From NCBI GenBank assembly GCA_965243145.1, contig CBDEUB010000002.1, forward strand, positions 1,550,001 to 1,614,000: DNA of 64,000 bases, given 5' to 3'. Shown here piece by piece: positions 1 through 6,657 of this stretch. The position numbers were made by a program, and so were the translations under genes. The notes beneath the pieces are model-generated. The model was not told the origin of the DNA. It made no database searches and worked only from the letters and a program-made list of their open reading frames with translations. Source of the stretch: CBDBLK01 sp965243145. Lineage in GTDB: Bacteria > Bdellovibrionota > Bacteriovoracia > Bacteriovoracales > Bacteriovoracaceae. Position 1 is the first letter of the stretch. Every line of letters begins with the position of its first letter.

Positions 1-1
1 T

Positions 2-448
2 TCCAAACAAGGCAATCGCCCACCCATCGAAACCTATTTGGAAAACAAAGAAATTGAAGAAGAAATTAAAATATCCCTTTTGTGCTGCAACCACTCCGTG
101 TTTCAGTATTTGGGAAAAGGCCGGCGCGGCCAATACATCCTCAAGGATATTTTACACAATAAAAAAATAACTCTGGCACTTGGCCACCCTGCCGTTTTAC
201 CCATCAAGGGCGAAATTTTTATGGGCCGTACTCTGGATTATAAATCCAACACCTACCTCACTACAGGCATGACCTTTCTCCCCCAAGAGGCCATTTCCAT
301 TCTCAAAAAACAGATCAAAAGAGTGCGCCGCCTGCGCAACCCAGGTGCTGAAACCCAGTTTTTGCTCTTTACAGAATTTCTCAAAACCAAGTGGCAACGC
401 TATCGCCATGTCGAACTGGACAAAATTTTTATCTATCCGGCAACTTGA
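2..448 (+). CDS. hypothetical protein, 5' end outside window
   Basis: The reading frame is open from the first bases of the window to a TGA at 446-448, so the true start lies upstream. About 148 residues are visible. I do not recognise the family. The visible part is basic near its end (KKQIKRVRRLR) and mixed alpha/beta in character, with no signal peptide or membrane segment. A TTG at 38 could act as a start but has no ribosome binding site. It lies upstream of tRNA-Pro on the same strand and is chromosomal, outside the integrated element. Confidence 0.6.
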   Translation, partial: SKQGNRPPIETYLENKEIEEEIKISLLCCNHSVFQYLGKGRRGQYILKDILHNKKITLALGHPAVLPIKGEIFMGRTLDYKSNTYLTTGMTFLPQEAISILKKQIKRVRRLRNPGAETQFLLFTEFLKTKWQRYRHVELDKIFIYPAT

Positions 449-520
449 GGGCCTGTCTTAAAGGCCAATTTTTAAACCCTCATTGACAAAAATTGGGCCT
501 ATTCCTATTCTAGGGCCTGT

Positions 521-597
521 CGGAGTGTAGCGCAGCCTGGTAGCGCACTTGCTTTGGGAGCAAGGGGTCGCTGGTTCAAATCCAGTCACTCCGACCA
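521..597 (+). tRNA. tRNA-Pro (UGG)
   Basis: This is a 77-nt cloverleaf. The acceptor stem CGGAGTG (521-527) pairs with CACTCCG (587-593), followed by ACCA. The anticodon stem CTTGC/GCAAG encloses the loop TTTGGGA with anticodon TGG, and the T-loop is TTCAAAT. CCA is encoded. The 3' end is the attachment site of the integrated element, and the recombinase gene on the other strand ends inside the T arm. Confidence 0.96.
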
Positions 598-2219
598 TTT
601 GTCAAAGTCCTCGAACCACCGGCCGCAGCAAAATCGAGGGAGCGACGGCCTGTGGCCCCCGTTCCCTTTTCGGCCCAGTCCTCACCCACCAGGTAGTGAA
701 TTTTGACCTTGTTCTCTCCGACCTCAATTTTGCCAATCAGCCGCTTAAAAATGCGACTCTTTTGCTCAGGGTTGACGGCATCCTCAAAATGGCCCCGTAT
801 GGCCTTTAAAAAGGCCGTGTAGCTTTCCAAACTGCTGGGCATCTGGGTTGCCCTCTCCCCCTCAAGTCTCGCAAGTACCTCTTCCGCCTTCCTTTTGGAC
901 TCTTGGAGACGCTCTAGCTGTTTATAGATGGGGGCGGCCGAAACTTTGGCGGGAAGTTCGGCAAGTCTCTCGGTCAGTGCCATTTCATGGCCTTCGTAAC
1001 CCACAATTTTGCGCTTCAAATTGGACATCTCCCTTCCGGTAGAGTCCGCCCTGTGGGCCTCCTGTGCCTTCGCAATCAGTTCCCTGGCCATGTGGGGACT
1101 GGTAAGAAGTTTTTTCACTTCTTGAGTGACGAGTTCCTCCAGTATTTCCGCCTTCACTCGGTGGGGTTCACACCTGAGAACCTCCTTGGCCATAACCGAA
1201 CCTCGGCGAGAGGCCCAACCATGTTCATAATAGCCATACTTTTTAGCACGCCCGTGGGCGGACTTTCCCGACATGGCATCACGGCACTTCAAACAGCAGA
1301 CCAATCCCGACAAAGTGTAGGGCCATCGCTGGGGAGTGAAGGGTTTTATTCTGCGGTAATTCCCGTCCAAAATTTCCTGTACGCGATCGAACTTCTCGGG
1401 GGGAATAATCGCCTTCCAAGTCGCTTTGGCCTCCTTTTCCTTTCCGTTGTCCCTGTAAGTTTTTACGCCCTTGTAGGTTTTACGGCGCAAAAGCTGGTGG
1501 AGATTGTCGATGCCAAAATTCCCCGTCCGTTGCTTGTCTCCGCCCCCTGTGCGACTTCGGGGCATTTCCACGCCGTTTTGGTTGAGAAGCCTGGCGGCCG
1601 CGCAAAGAGTCCCCTCCTTTAAGAAGGTATCAAATGCCTTTTTGACGATTTTGGCATTTTCGGCATCCACTTCCAAGTAACCCGGTTTGTCCTTGATGAG
1701 TTTGTAACCCAAGGGCACAGGGCCGCCGTTGTAAAGACCCCTTTTTGACCTCACCAAATTGTTGGCCATAAGCCTCTCACGGGTTTGCTCCCTTTCAAAC
1801 TGGGCAATGTTGATAATGGTTCGCAAAACCATTTCCCCCGCCGCATTTGAAGTGTCGATATTTTCCCGCAAACTCAAAACCCCACACTGGTGCGCTTTGA
1901 GAAAGTCCCAGAGTTGCAAGAAATCGCGCATATTGCGAGAGATTCGGGAAAGTTCGGATGTGAGGATGAGGTTGACCTTGCCCCTCTCCACATCGCCCAT
2001 CAGTTTGCGCACCGAAGGGCGGAGCATATTTTTCCCCGAAAGTGAGCGGTCGGTGTAGACTCCGACGACTTTGCCAAAATTCCCGCTCAGGTTTTTGAGT
2101 TTGACGAACTCCCGCAGGCGTTGCTCTTGATTTTTGACTGTGCCTTCTTCGGTGTCTTGCTTCTGATCGCTGTTTCTAATGTAGAGGGCGATCTGGTAGT
2201 TGGGGTTTGAGTTATTCAT
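576..2219 (-). CDS. large serine recombinase (integrase)
   Basis: This is a 547-residue site-specific recombinase, probably the integrase/excisionase of the island. The N-terminal resolvase domain (about residues 8-155) has the catalytic serine in YIRNS (Ser17) and the arginine-rich SELSRISRN motif. It is followed by a recombinase domain (KRGLYNGGPVPLGYKL), a zinc-ribbon-like CCLKC segment, and a C-terminal coiled coil with DNA-binding character. I chose ATG 2219 because a perfect AAAGGAGG lies 7 nt upstream; the frame is open for 49 more codons, but those are not supported. The last codons (GRSDWI-stop) are read from the complement of the tRNA-Pro 3' end, so the gene terminates inside its own attachment site, convergent with the tRNA. 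Confidence 0.93.
   Translation of the reverse strand: MNNSNPNYQIALYIRNSDQKQDTEEGTVKNQEQRLREFVKLKNLSGNFGKVVGVYTDRSLSGKNMLRPSVRKLMGDVERGKVNLILTSELSRISRNMRDFLQLWDFLKAHQCGVLSLRENIDTSNAAGEMVLRTIINIAQFEREQTRERLMANNLVRSKRGLYNGGPVPLGYKLIKDKPGYLEVDAENAKIVKKAFDTFLKEGTLCAAARLLNQNGVEMPRSRTGGGDKQRTGNFGIDNLHQLLRRKTYKGVKTYRDNGKEKEAKATWKAIIPPEKFDRVQEILDGNYRRIKPFTPQRWPYTLSGLVCCLKCRDAMSGKSAHGRAKKYGYYEHGWASRRGSVMAKEVLRCEPHRVKAEILEELVTQEVKKLLTSPHMARELIAKAQEAHRADSTGREMSNLKRKIVGYEGHEMALTERLAELPAKVSAAPIYKQLERLQESKRKAEEVLARLEGERATQMPSSLESYTAFLKAIRGHFEDAVNPEQKSRIFKRLIGKIEVGENKVKIHYLVGEDWAEKGTGATGRRSLDFAAAGGSRTLTNGRSDWI
585..597. other. attL, tRNA-side attachment repeat
   Basis: The 13-bp sequence GTCACTCCGACCA is the acceptor 3' strand plus discriminator and CCA of tRNA-Pro. 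It recurs exactly at 15823-15835. Insertion leaves the tRNA intact because the repeat restores its 3' end. Confidence 0.8.
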
Positions 2220-2296
2220 TTCTGGCCTCCTTTGTTGGAGTCCGAGAAATGAGGGCACGGGGAAGGCATCTCCCCCTCGCTGAATTGGCAAAAATG

Positions 2297-2353
2297 ATCG
2301 TAAAGGATGCGGGCCACTTCTGTCAATAGCTGATCTCGTCTTTTTTTCGAGAT
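2297..2353 (-). promoter_or_regulatory. putative promoter and inverted repeat upstream of the recombinase
   Basis: On the minus strand, TTGACA (complement of 2321-2326) and TACGAT (complement of 2297-2302) are 18 bp apart, about 80 nt before the recombinase start. Directly upstream of the -35 is a perfect inverted repeat, ATCTCG (2333-2338) and CGAGAT (2348-2353), which could be an operator. Confidence 0.5.
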
Positions 2354-2532
2354 TTTGACAAAACAAATTTCAACTTTTTTTGGATTCCACGACAATTTTT
2401 TGGGTTTGGGTGTTTTGATAATGGCATCCTATTTGTGAAAAAAGGGGTTTGGTGAAGGGGGAGATTTCCCCCGGTTTTTTTGGATGACTGCGAAAAAATC
2501 CCGTTGGCCTCCTTTTTCGGGATTGTAAGGGC

Positions 2533-2686
2533 CTAAAGAATGACGAGACTGGCGAAAGTGGTATTGCCCTCGATGACAAATTCCATTTCTTTTGTGTTCA
2601 GGATTGCCTCAAGCTGGGTATGGTAGATTTCGCACTGATAGAGTTCGCAATGCCTTCGCTCCAGTGCCATCAGGCGACTCCTCACA
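2533..2686 (-). pseudogene. truncated duplicate of the replication-relaxation-like gene tail
   Basis: This is the C-terminal fragment of the gene at 4098-4835. The stretch RLMALERRHCELYQCEIYH is identical in both, then the copies diverge. Nucleotides 2607-2686 match 4166-4245 with only 4 differences in 80, all transitions. The fragment ends with TAG at 2533-2535 and has lost the whole N-terminal part. It sits between the recombinase and the SIR2-like gene. An orphan GGAGGCC ribosome-binding-site-like sequence follows it, as it follows the parent gene. Confidence 0.75.
2607..2686. repeat. 80-bp direct repeat, copy A
   Basis: Copy A of an 80-bp direct repeat, about 95% identical to 4166-4245. 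The two copies are in the same orientation and enclose the SIR2-like gene. Confidence 0.85.
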
Positions 2687-2713
2687 ACGGAATATGATTT
2701 TGCAAGATTAGCC

Positions 2714-3895
2714 TTATTTTTTATAAAAGGGTAGAATCTCAACTGGAAAAAAGAATATCTTCTTGGATGAAAAATAATTTCTGAATCTTTTTTTCATATC
2801 TTTTTTTTCTTGTTCTCCAGTTTGATAATAAGAAACATAAAGGGTATGTATTTTGCTTTTCTTTATTGTATCGATCAAGTGCTTATCGCTTTCAGAACAT
2901 GACCATCCTATAATAACCATCTGTCCGCTTGTTTCTTCGAGTTTATTTCGACAGTAGGAAAGATAGGGATTTCTATTTATTTTTTTTAATTTTTCCTTGA
3001 AAGTTTTTTCAAAAACACAAGTGATGATTTTTTGAGTATCGAGAAGATGGTTGACAAATGTTTGCTCTCTGTAATTTTTTGCAAGGATTACTTTTCTCAC
3101 CTCTTTTTCTGATTCATAAATATGAAATGCTCCGTGTAAGTAAAATATATTTTGATCCGTATTTCCTCGTTTCCAAGTTCTAAACTTCTTATCCGATCTT
3201 AATTTTTTGCTGTTTCTTGGATTTATGACAAATCCATCCTGAACTACAAATTCTTTTTCATTTCTTATATGCTTCAAAGCCGCATAGTACTCATCTCTTT
3301 TTCTCTCGTAGTGTATTCTTCTATCTTTAAATATTAGTAAAGCCAAATTGTAAACTTGTCTTTTTGCTATTGCTCTGAGAGGTCTATCGTCAAAAGCACC
3401 TAGGTTGGTGACCTCGCCAGAATGAACATCCTTAATATCTTTGTAAAATCTAGATCGGGTATCGACATCCTCTTTCTTAAACTGTAATAGAAATCTATAA
3501 ATCAAAGGATCGTAGTTTGTGGTAAAATATTTGTTAAAATGCCCCAAAAAACAAACTACTTCTTCATGTTTATAGTGTGCCTTGCAACGCCTAAGTATGG
3601 TTCTATAAAATTCTTTTGTTACGCTGGCCCTGTGCCCAGCATTAAGAATTTCATTTTTGTAAGCTTCCAAATTATACCCATTAGTTCTAATTTTTTCTAC
3701 CAAACCTTCGTATTCATTCATGGTTATTTTCATATCGTCGTATTCGATCAAATGAAGGAAAAGGGATTCGTAGGATGTGTTCACACCCAATGACATATTA
3801 AATCCATTGCCTAGGAAAATATTAGAAATATCTTTGGAACTAATACGCTTTTCTAATTCTTCCCAATTGTCAATCTCTCTTCTACTATGCCGCAT
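2714..3895 (-). CDS. SIR2-like / DUF4917-type protein, candidate defence effector
   Basis: This is a 393-residue protein with the order of motifs seen in SIR2-like and DUF4917 proteins: a nucleotide-binding loop FLGNGFNMSLG (residues 27-37), FTTNYD (124-129), YLHGAFHIY (252-260) and a late VIIGWSCSESD (about 327-337). In related families this fold depletes or binds NAD(H) during phage defence; NADase activity here is inference. I chose ATG 3895. An earlier ATG at 3937 would put a perfect 19-bp palindrome inside the coding region and has no better ribosome binding site. Composition is AT-rich and GGCC occurs once in 1.2 kb, against roughly every 80 bp in native genes, so the gene looks recently acquired. 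Confidence 0.75.
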   Translation of the reverse strand: MRHSRREIDNWEELEKRISSKDISNIFLGNGFNMSLGVNTSYESLFLHLIEYDDMKITMNEYEGLVEKIRTNGYNLEAYKNEILNAGHRASVTKEFYRTILRRCKAHYKHEEVVCFLGHFNKYFTTNYDPLIYRFLLQFKKEDVDTRSRFYKDIKDVHSGEVTNLGAFDDRPLRAIAKRQVYNLALLIFKDRRIHYERKRDEYYAALKHIRNEKEFVVQDGFVINPRNSKKLRSDKKFRTWKRGNTDQNIFYLHGAFHIYESEKEVRKVILAKNYREQTFVNHLLDTQKIITCVFEKTFKEKLKKINRNPYLSYCRNKLEETSGQMVIIGWSCSESDKHLIDTIKKSKIHTLYVSYYQTGEQEKKDMKKRFRNYFSSKKIFFFPVEILPFYKK

Positions 3896-3912
3896 CTTCA
3901 AGTAACAACTCC

Positions 3913-3931
3913 AGTATCTTGACAAGATACT
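3913..3931. promoter_or_regulatory. 19-bp perfect palindrome, candidate operator
   Basis: AGTATCTTGACAAGATACT consists of two 9-bp arms around a single central base. It lies 18 nt upstream of the chosen start of the SIR2-like gene, where a repressor would be expected to bind. No dedicated regulator gene sits next to it. Confidence 0.55.
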
Positions 3932-4097
3932 AAACATTGCTTGTTTCGTCTAGTCACGAACGGATATAAAATTGGAATAGAGATTTTACCTGACACCTTT
4001 TTGCATGAAGGCTTCCGTAAAGACGATAGCCACCGCCTCCCCCCCTCAGAATCGTCACATACTCTTTCTGGGCCTCCTTTTTCGAGACTTTGGGAGT

Positions 4098-4835
4098 TCA
4101 AGAGATGATGAAACCGGCACTGCCTCCGCTTAAAAATTTCATCTTTTCTTTTGCGCTCAGAACTTCCTCAAGCTGGGCATGGTAGATTTCACACTGGTAG
4201 AGTTCGCAATGCCTTCGCTCCAGTGCCATCAGGCGATTCCTCACATGGTGGAAGTGAGAAATGAATAAGGCCCCGTCTAGTTCTCTATGAGCGCGGTATC
4301 GTTCAATTTTGGCCTCCACGCCCTTGGGGCAATGAAAGTCTGCGAAGTATTCGAGGGCGAGAAAAAGACGCTTGCCGTTCTTATTGAGTTTCACCAGGGC
4401 ATCTGGGCGGAGGGAAATGAAGTCCTCCAAATCCCGATAATTGGCGTAATAGGGCCGTGGGTAGTAGTTTTCTACTTCCCCCATCTGGCCAAAGGCATGG
4501 CGGATGTCCACCAGTCCAATCTTGTGCAGAAGTGAAGACACTTCCACCCTTTGGCCAAAGCGAGGGCGAACTTCTCCAAAATTGAAAAGTTCCCACCCCC
4601 TGACGGCCAGAATGTAGGCCGTGACTCTCTTGCATCCAATGCCAAAAGAGATTTTTTCAACCCATTTTTCCCGCTCCAGGTCGCGCATCTTGCGGCAAAC
4701 GAAGGACAAGCTACAATCATTAAAGGCCTCTCTTTGAATCTGCTTCACTGTGGCCGCGGAGAATGAGCGCAAAAGTTCCAGTGCCTTGAAGCACTGGAAA
4801 GAAAGGGTTTGTCTCTTAGGCCTTCTCGTTTTCAA
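4098..4835 (-). CDS. replication-relaxation-like protein (wHTH plus nuclease-fold domain)
   Basis: This 245-residue protein has an N-terminal winged-helix region (about 12-80) and a C-terminal alpha/beta region with RPDAL (143-147), LEYF (161-164) and K176, the D-(x)n-E-x-n-K spacing of the replication-relaxation family found on plasmids and integrative elements. It probably acts in replication initiation or relaxation of the element (family knowledge; activity inferred). The start is TTG 4835, fixed by AAGGAGGTG five bases upstream. It is probably co-transcribed with the paralogue at 5507-6205. Its 3' end is duplicated at 2607-2686, beyond the SIR2-like gene, suggesting that the cargo was inserted downstream of it by duplication. 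Confidence 0.7.
   Translation of the reverse strand: MKTRRPKRQTLSFQCFKALELLRSFSAATVKQIQREAFNDCSLSFVCRKMRDLEREKWVEKISFGIGCKRVTAYILAVRGWELFNFGEVRPRFGQRVEVSSLLHKIGLVDIRHAFGQMGEVENYYPRPYYANYRDLEDFISLRPDALVKLNKNGKRLFLALEYFADFHCPKGVEAKIERYRAHRELDGALFISHFHHVRNRLMALERRHCELYQCEIYHAQLEEVLSAKEKMKFLSGGSAGFIIS
4166..4245. repeat. 80-bp direct repeat, copy B
   Basis: Copy B lies inside the 3' part of the replication-relaxation-like gene. Recombination between copies A and B would delete the SIR2-like cargo cleanly. Confidence 0.85.
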
Positions 4836-5506
4836 TTCGCACCTCCTTCTCGGGTTTTAAGCGGCCCCGTAGAAACCCCAAGAGTTTCATGGGCCGTAGG
4901 GCCGGACTCTCGACTGGCCAGATGGGGGCCAGCACTGGGCCTTGTTTCTGTGGCCTGATGCCTTCCTTGAGTGTCTTGGTGTGCCCACCTTTGGGTGGAC
5001 TCAATGGCCTAAAACTGGTGAGGGTGTCCGTGCTTTTTTCGGTGTCTCGCAGGCCTTGATGGAGGCGGTGACTGGCACTTGTCCCTTTGGCCCAACCCTT
5101 AAATGGGAGGGCCTGACAGCACTCACTTCTCACTATGTGGCCCTGACATCGAGGCCGGACACATCACCAATGCCCTCGAACCTCGGGCCTTCTCTAGTCT
5201 CGGGTTGTCTTCTTATGGCGGCAATGATTTCCGTGGTGTCTCAGGTTCTCTTCTACGGCACACACTCCCTTCACTCTGGCCTTCTCCCTCCCAACAATAT
5301 GCTCTAACTTGGTTTGGAACTCCCTCTACGCCCCTGCCACTTCCCCCAGTCAAGCGGTTGTACTCCCCAAAGGGTGACCATCTACGCCAACTCTGGTTGT
5401 GTGTGGGTGGTCAGTCTTTGAGGGTGTGTAACTCGCGGACATTGTGGGGAAAATGGCAGGGGCGCAAAAGAACCTATAAGGCCGCTGTAAACCTCACTGT
5501 ACGATT
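4836..5506. other. gene-free, GGCC-dense region; possible origin or transfer region
   Basis: I see no convincing gene in about 670 bp. Open frames exist on both strands but have no ribosome binding sites and unnatural composition. GGCC occurs about 17 times (one per 40 bp), the highest density in the window, and the region is more GC-rich than its neighbours. A short hairpin, CCACC-TTTG-GGTGG, is present. It lies between the two replication-relaxation-like genes, where a replication or transfer origin could sit (inference). I found no iterons. Confidence 0.35.
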
Positions 5507-6205
5507 TCAACTTTCAAGAAAAGAGGCCAAATTTTCAGTTTTGCCGCAAAAAAAGCAGTGAGAATTTTTTAAGTCAAAGGATTTTATGGAGAGTTCGGGA
5601 TCGAAAACGATGACAATTTTTTGCTGGATTTCCTCGATCATCCCCATCAAATAATTTTTGTAACTCTTGAAAATTCCCTCCTGACTGGTGATAAAAATCG
5701 CCATGTCGAAATTCTCTTCTCGCCCATAGCTGCCAAATTTTCGTTGAACTCTCCAGCTACTTTTACGGGTGATCTCGATTTCTAATGCCGCACGAATTTT
5801 TTTACCGCCCCACTCGATCACAATTTGGGCATCGGGATAAATTCGCTGTTCATCTTCAGCATCCCCCCCAATTTTGCTCTCAAGACAGCGACCCCATCTC
5901 AAAAACTCCCGCAAAACTTGCCCTGTAATAAGGTCGTGCTGGAGTACTTTTTCAGGGTGTTTTTTGTCGTACCAGGAGTTATCCAGCGAGTAGCTTTTAA
6001 GGGAGATGTATTTACGCCCTCCCTTTTGGCAAAAACTTCGCACCAGTTTACGGCGTTCTAAAATCCGCACTTTTTCGCGCAAGTTGGGCAGAGAGATTTC
6101 ACCGCACAATTCTGACAGTCTCCGAATGTCGAGGATTTTCCACTCCTCTAAAATGTTGAGAATTTTGCAGTAATCACCATAGGGGATAAAATAGTTTTTC
6201 TTCAT
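5507..6205 (-). CDS. replication-relaxation-like protein, paralogue with C-terminal CxxC
   Basis: This is a 232-residue protein. An N-terminal winged helix (about 10-75) is followed by a nuclease-fold-like region with YPDAQI (123-128), ALEIEIT (140-146) and K156, the same D-E-x-E-K pattern as the neighbouring gene at 4098-4835. Near the end, HCFFCG supplies a CxxC pair. The start ATG at 6205 follows AAGGAGG, although the spacing is short. It appears to head the transcription unit that leads toward the recombinase. Role in the element's replication or copy control is inferred from the family and from the company it keeps. Confidence 0.68.
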   Translation of the reverse strand: MKKNYFIPYGDYCKILNILEEWKILDIRRLSELCGEISLPNLREKVRILERRKLVRSFCQKGGRKYISLKSYSLDNSWYDKKHPEKVLQHDLITGQVLREFLRWGRCLESKIGGDAEDEQRIYPDAQIVIEWGGKKIRAALEIEITRKSSWRVQRKFGSYGREENFDMAIFITSQEGIFKSYKNYLMGMIEEIQQKIVIVFDPELSIKSFDLKNSHCFFCGKTENLASFLES

Positions 6206-6340
6206 AGGCCTCCTTGGGTTGTGGGAATTGAAAAAGTCCCCAGTTAAAAAGTGTTTTTTTGTGAGCGGAAAAATTGGGCGAAGCTATCCGGCGCAAAAAC
6301 GACTGTTTTGCCAAAGCTATATTTTAACAGCTACCAGGGA

Positions 6341-6368
6341 ATTATATACAACGCATCATTTTTTGCAA
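6341..6368 (-). promoter_or_regulatory. sigma-70-type promoter for 5507-6205
   Basis: On the minus strand, TTGCAA (6363-6368) and a perfect TATAAT (complement of 6341-6346) are spaced by 16 bp. This predicts a 5' leader of about 130 nt before the ATG at 6205. In the remaining bases up to 6657 I see no gene, only A/T-rich leader and scattered GGCC. Confidence 0.6.
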
Positions 6369-6657
6369 GGAAATCATAAAAACCATGTAAAAAATACCCG
6401 ATTTTGCGACACCTAAGACGGAACAGATCGGCCCCCACAGATGAGCAGCAAAAAACACTTCGCCAGGGCCTTAAATTTGAGTTTTGAGGGCCTTTTTCGA
6501 TTCTTGAGTAAAAAAGTATTTTCGAGACTAAAAATGGCCCGTATGGGTCTTCTTGGGCCTTGAAAGGGCGGTTTGTGAGGGAGTGTTAGCTATTACTAAA
6601 AACCCTTGAGGCCGTCCATCTCTCCACGATCCACTTTAAGGGGCAATAAGCGAAATT
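6369..6657. other. intergenic, nothing recognised
   Basis: No coding frame, tRNA or clear terminator is visible between the promoter of the wHTH gene and the end of the RCC1-repeat gene. Several GGCC sites are present. Confidence 0.5.

Noticed and set aside
987..1622. A 211-residue forward frame inside the recombinase
   Set aside because: Shadow of the real gene on the other strand; no ribosome binding site.
2370..2579. A 69-residue reverse frame between recombinase and tail fragment
   Set aside because: No start signal and low-complexity composition; it merely spans the orphan ribosome binding site.
3898..4101. A minus-strand frame between the relaxation-like gene and the SIR2-like gene
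   Set aside because: It begins at the previous stop, contains the orphan ribosome binding site and has no protein-like pattern.
5103..5561. A 152-residue forward frame in the GGCC-dense gap
   Set aside because: No ribosome binding site, Pro/Ser/Leu-rich composition without any fold pattern, and overlap with frames on the other strand and with the start of a real gene's tail.
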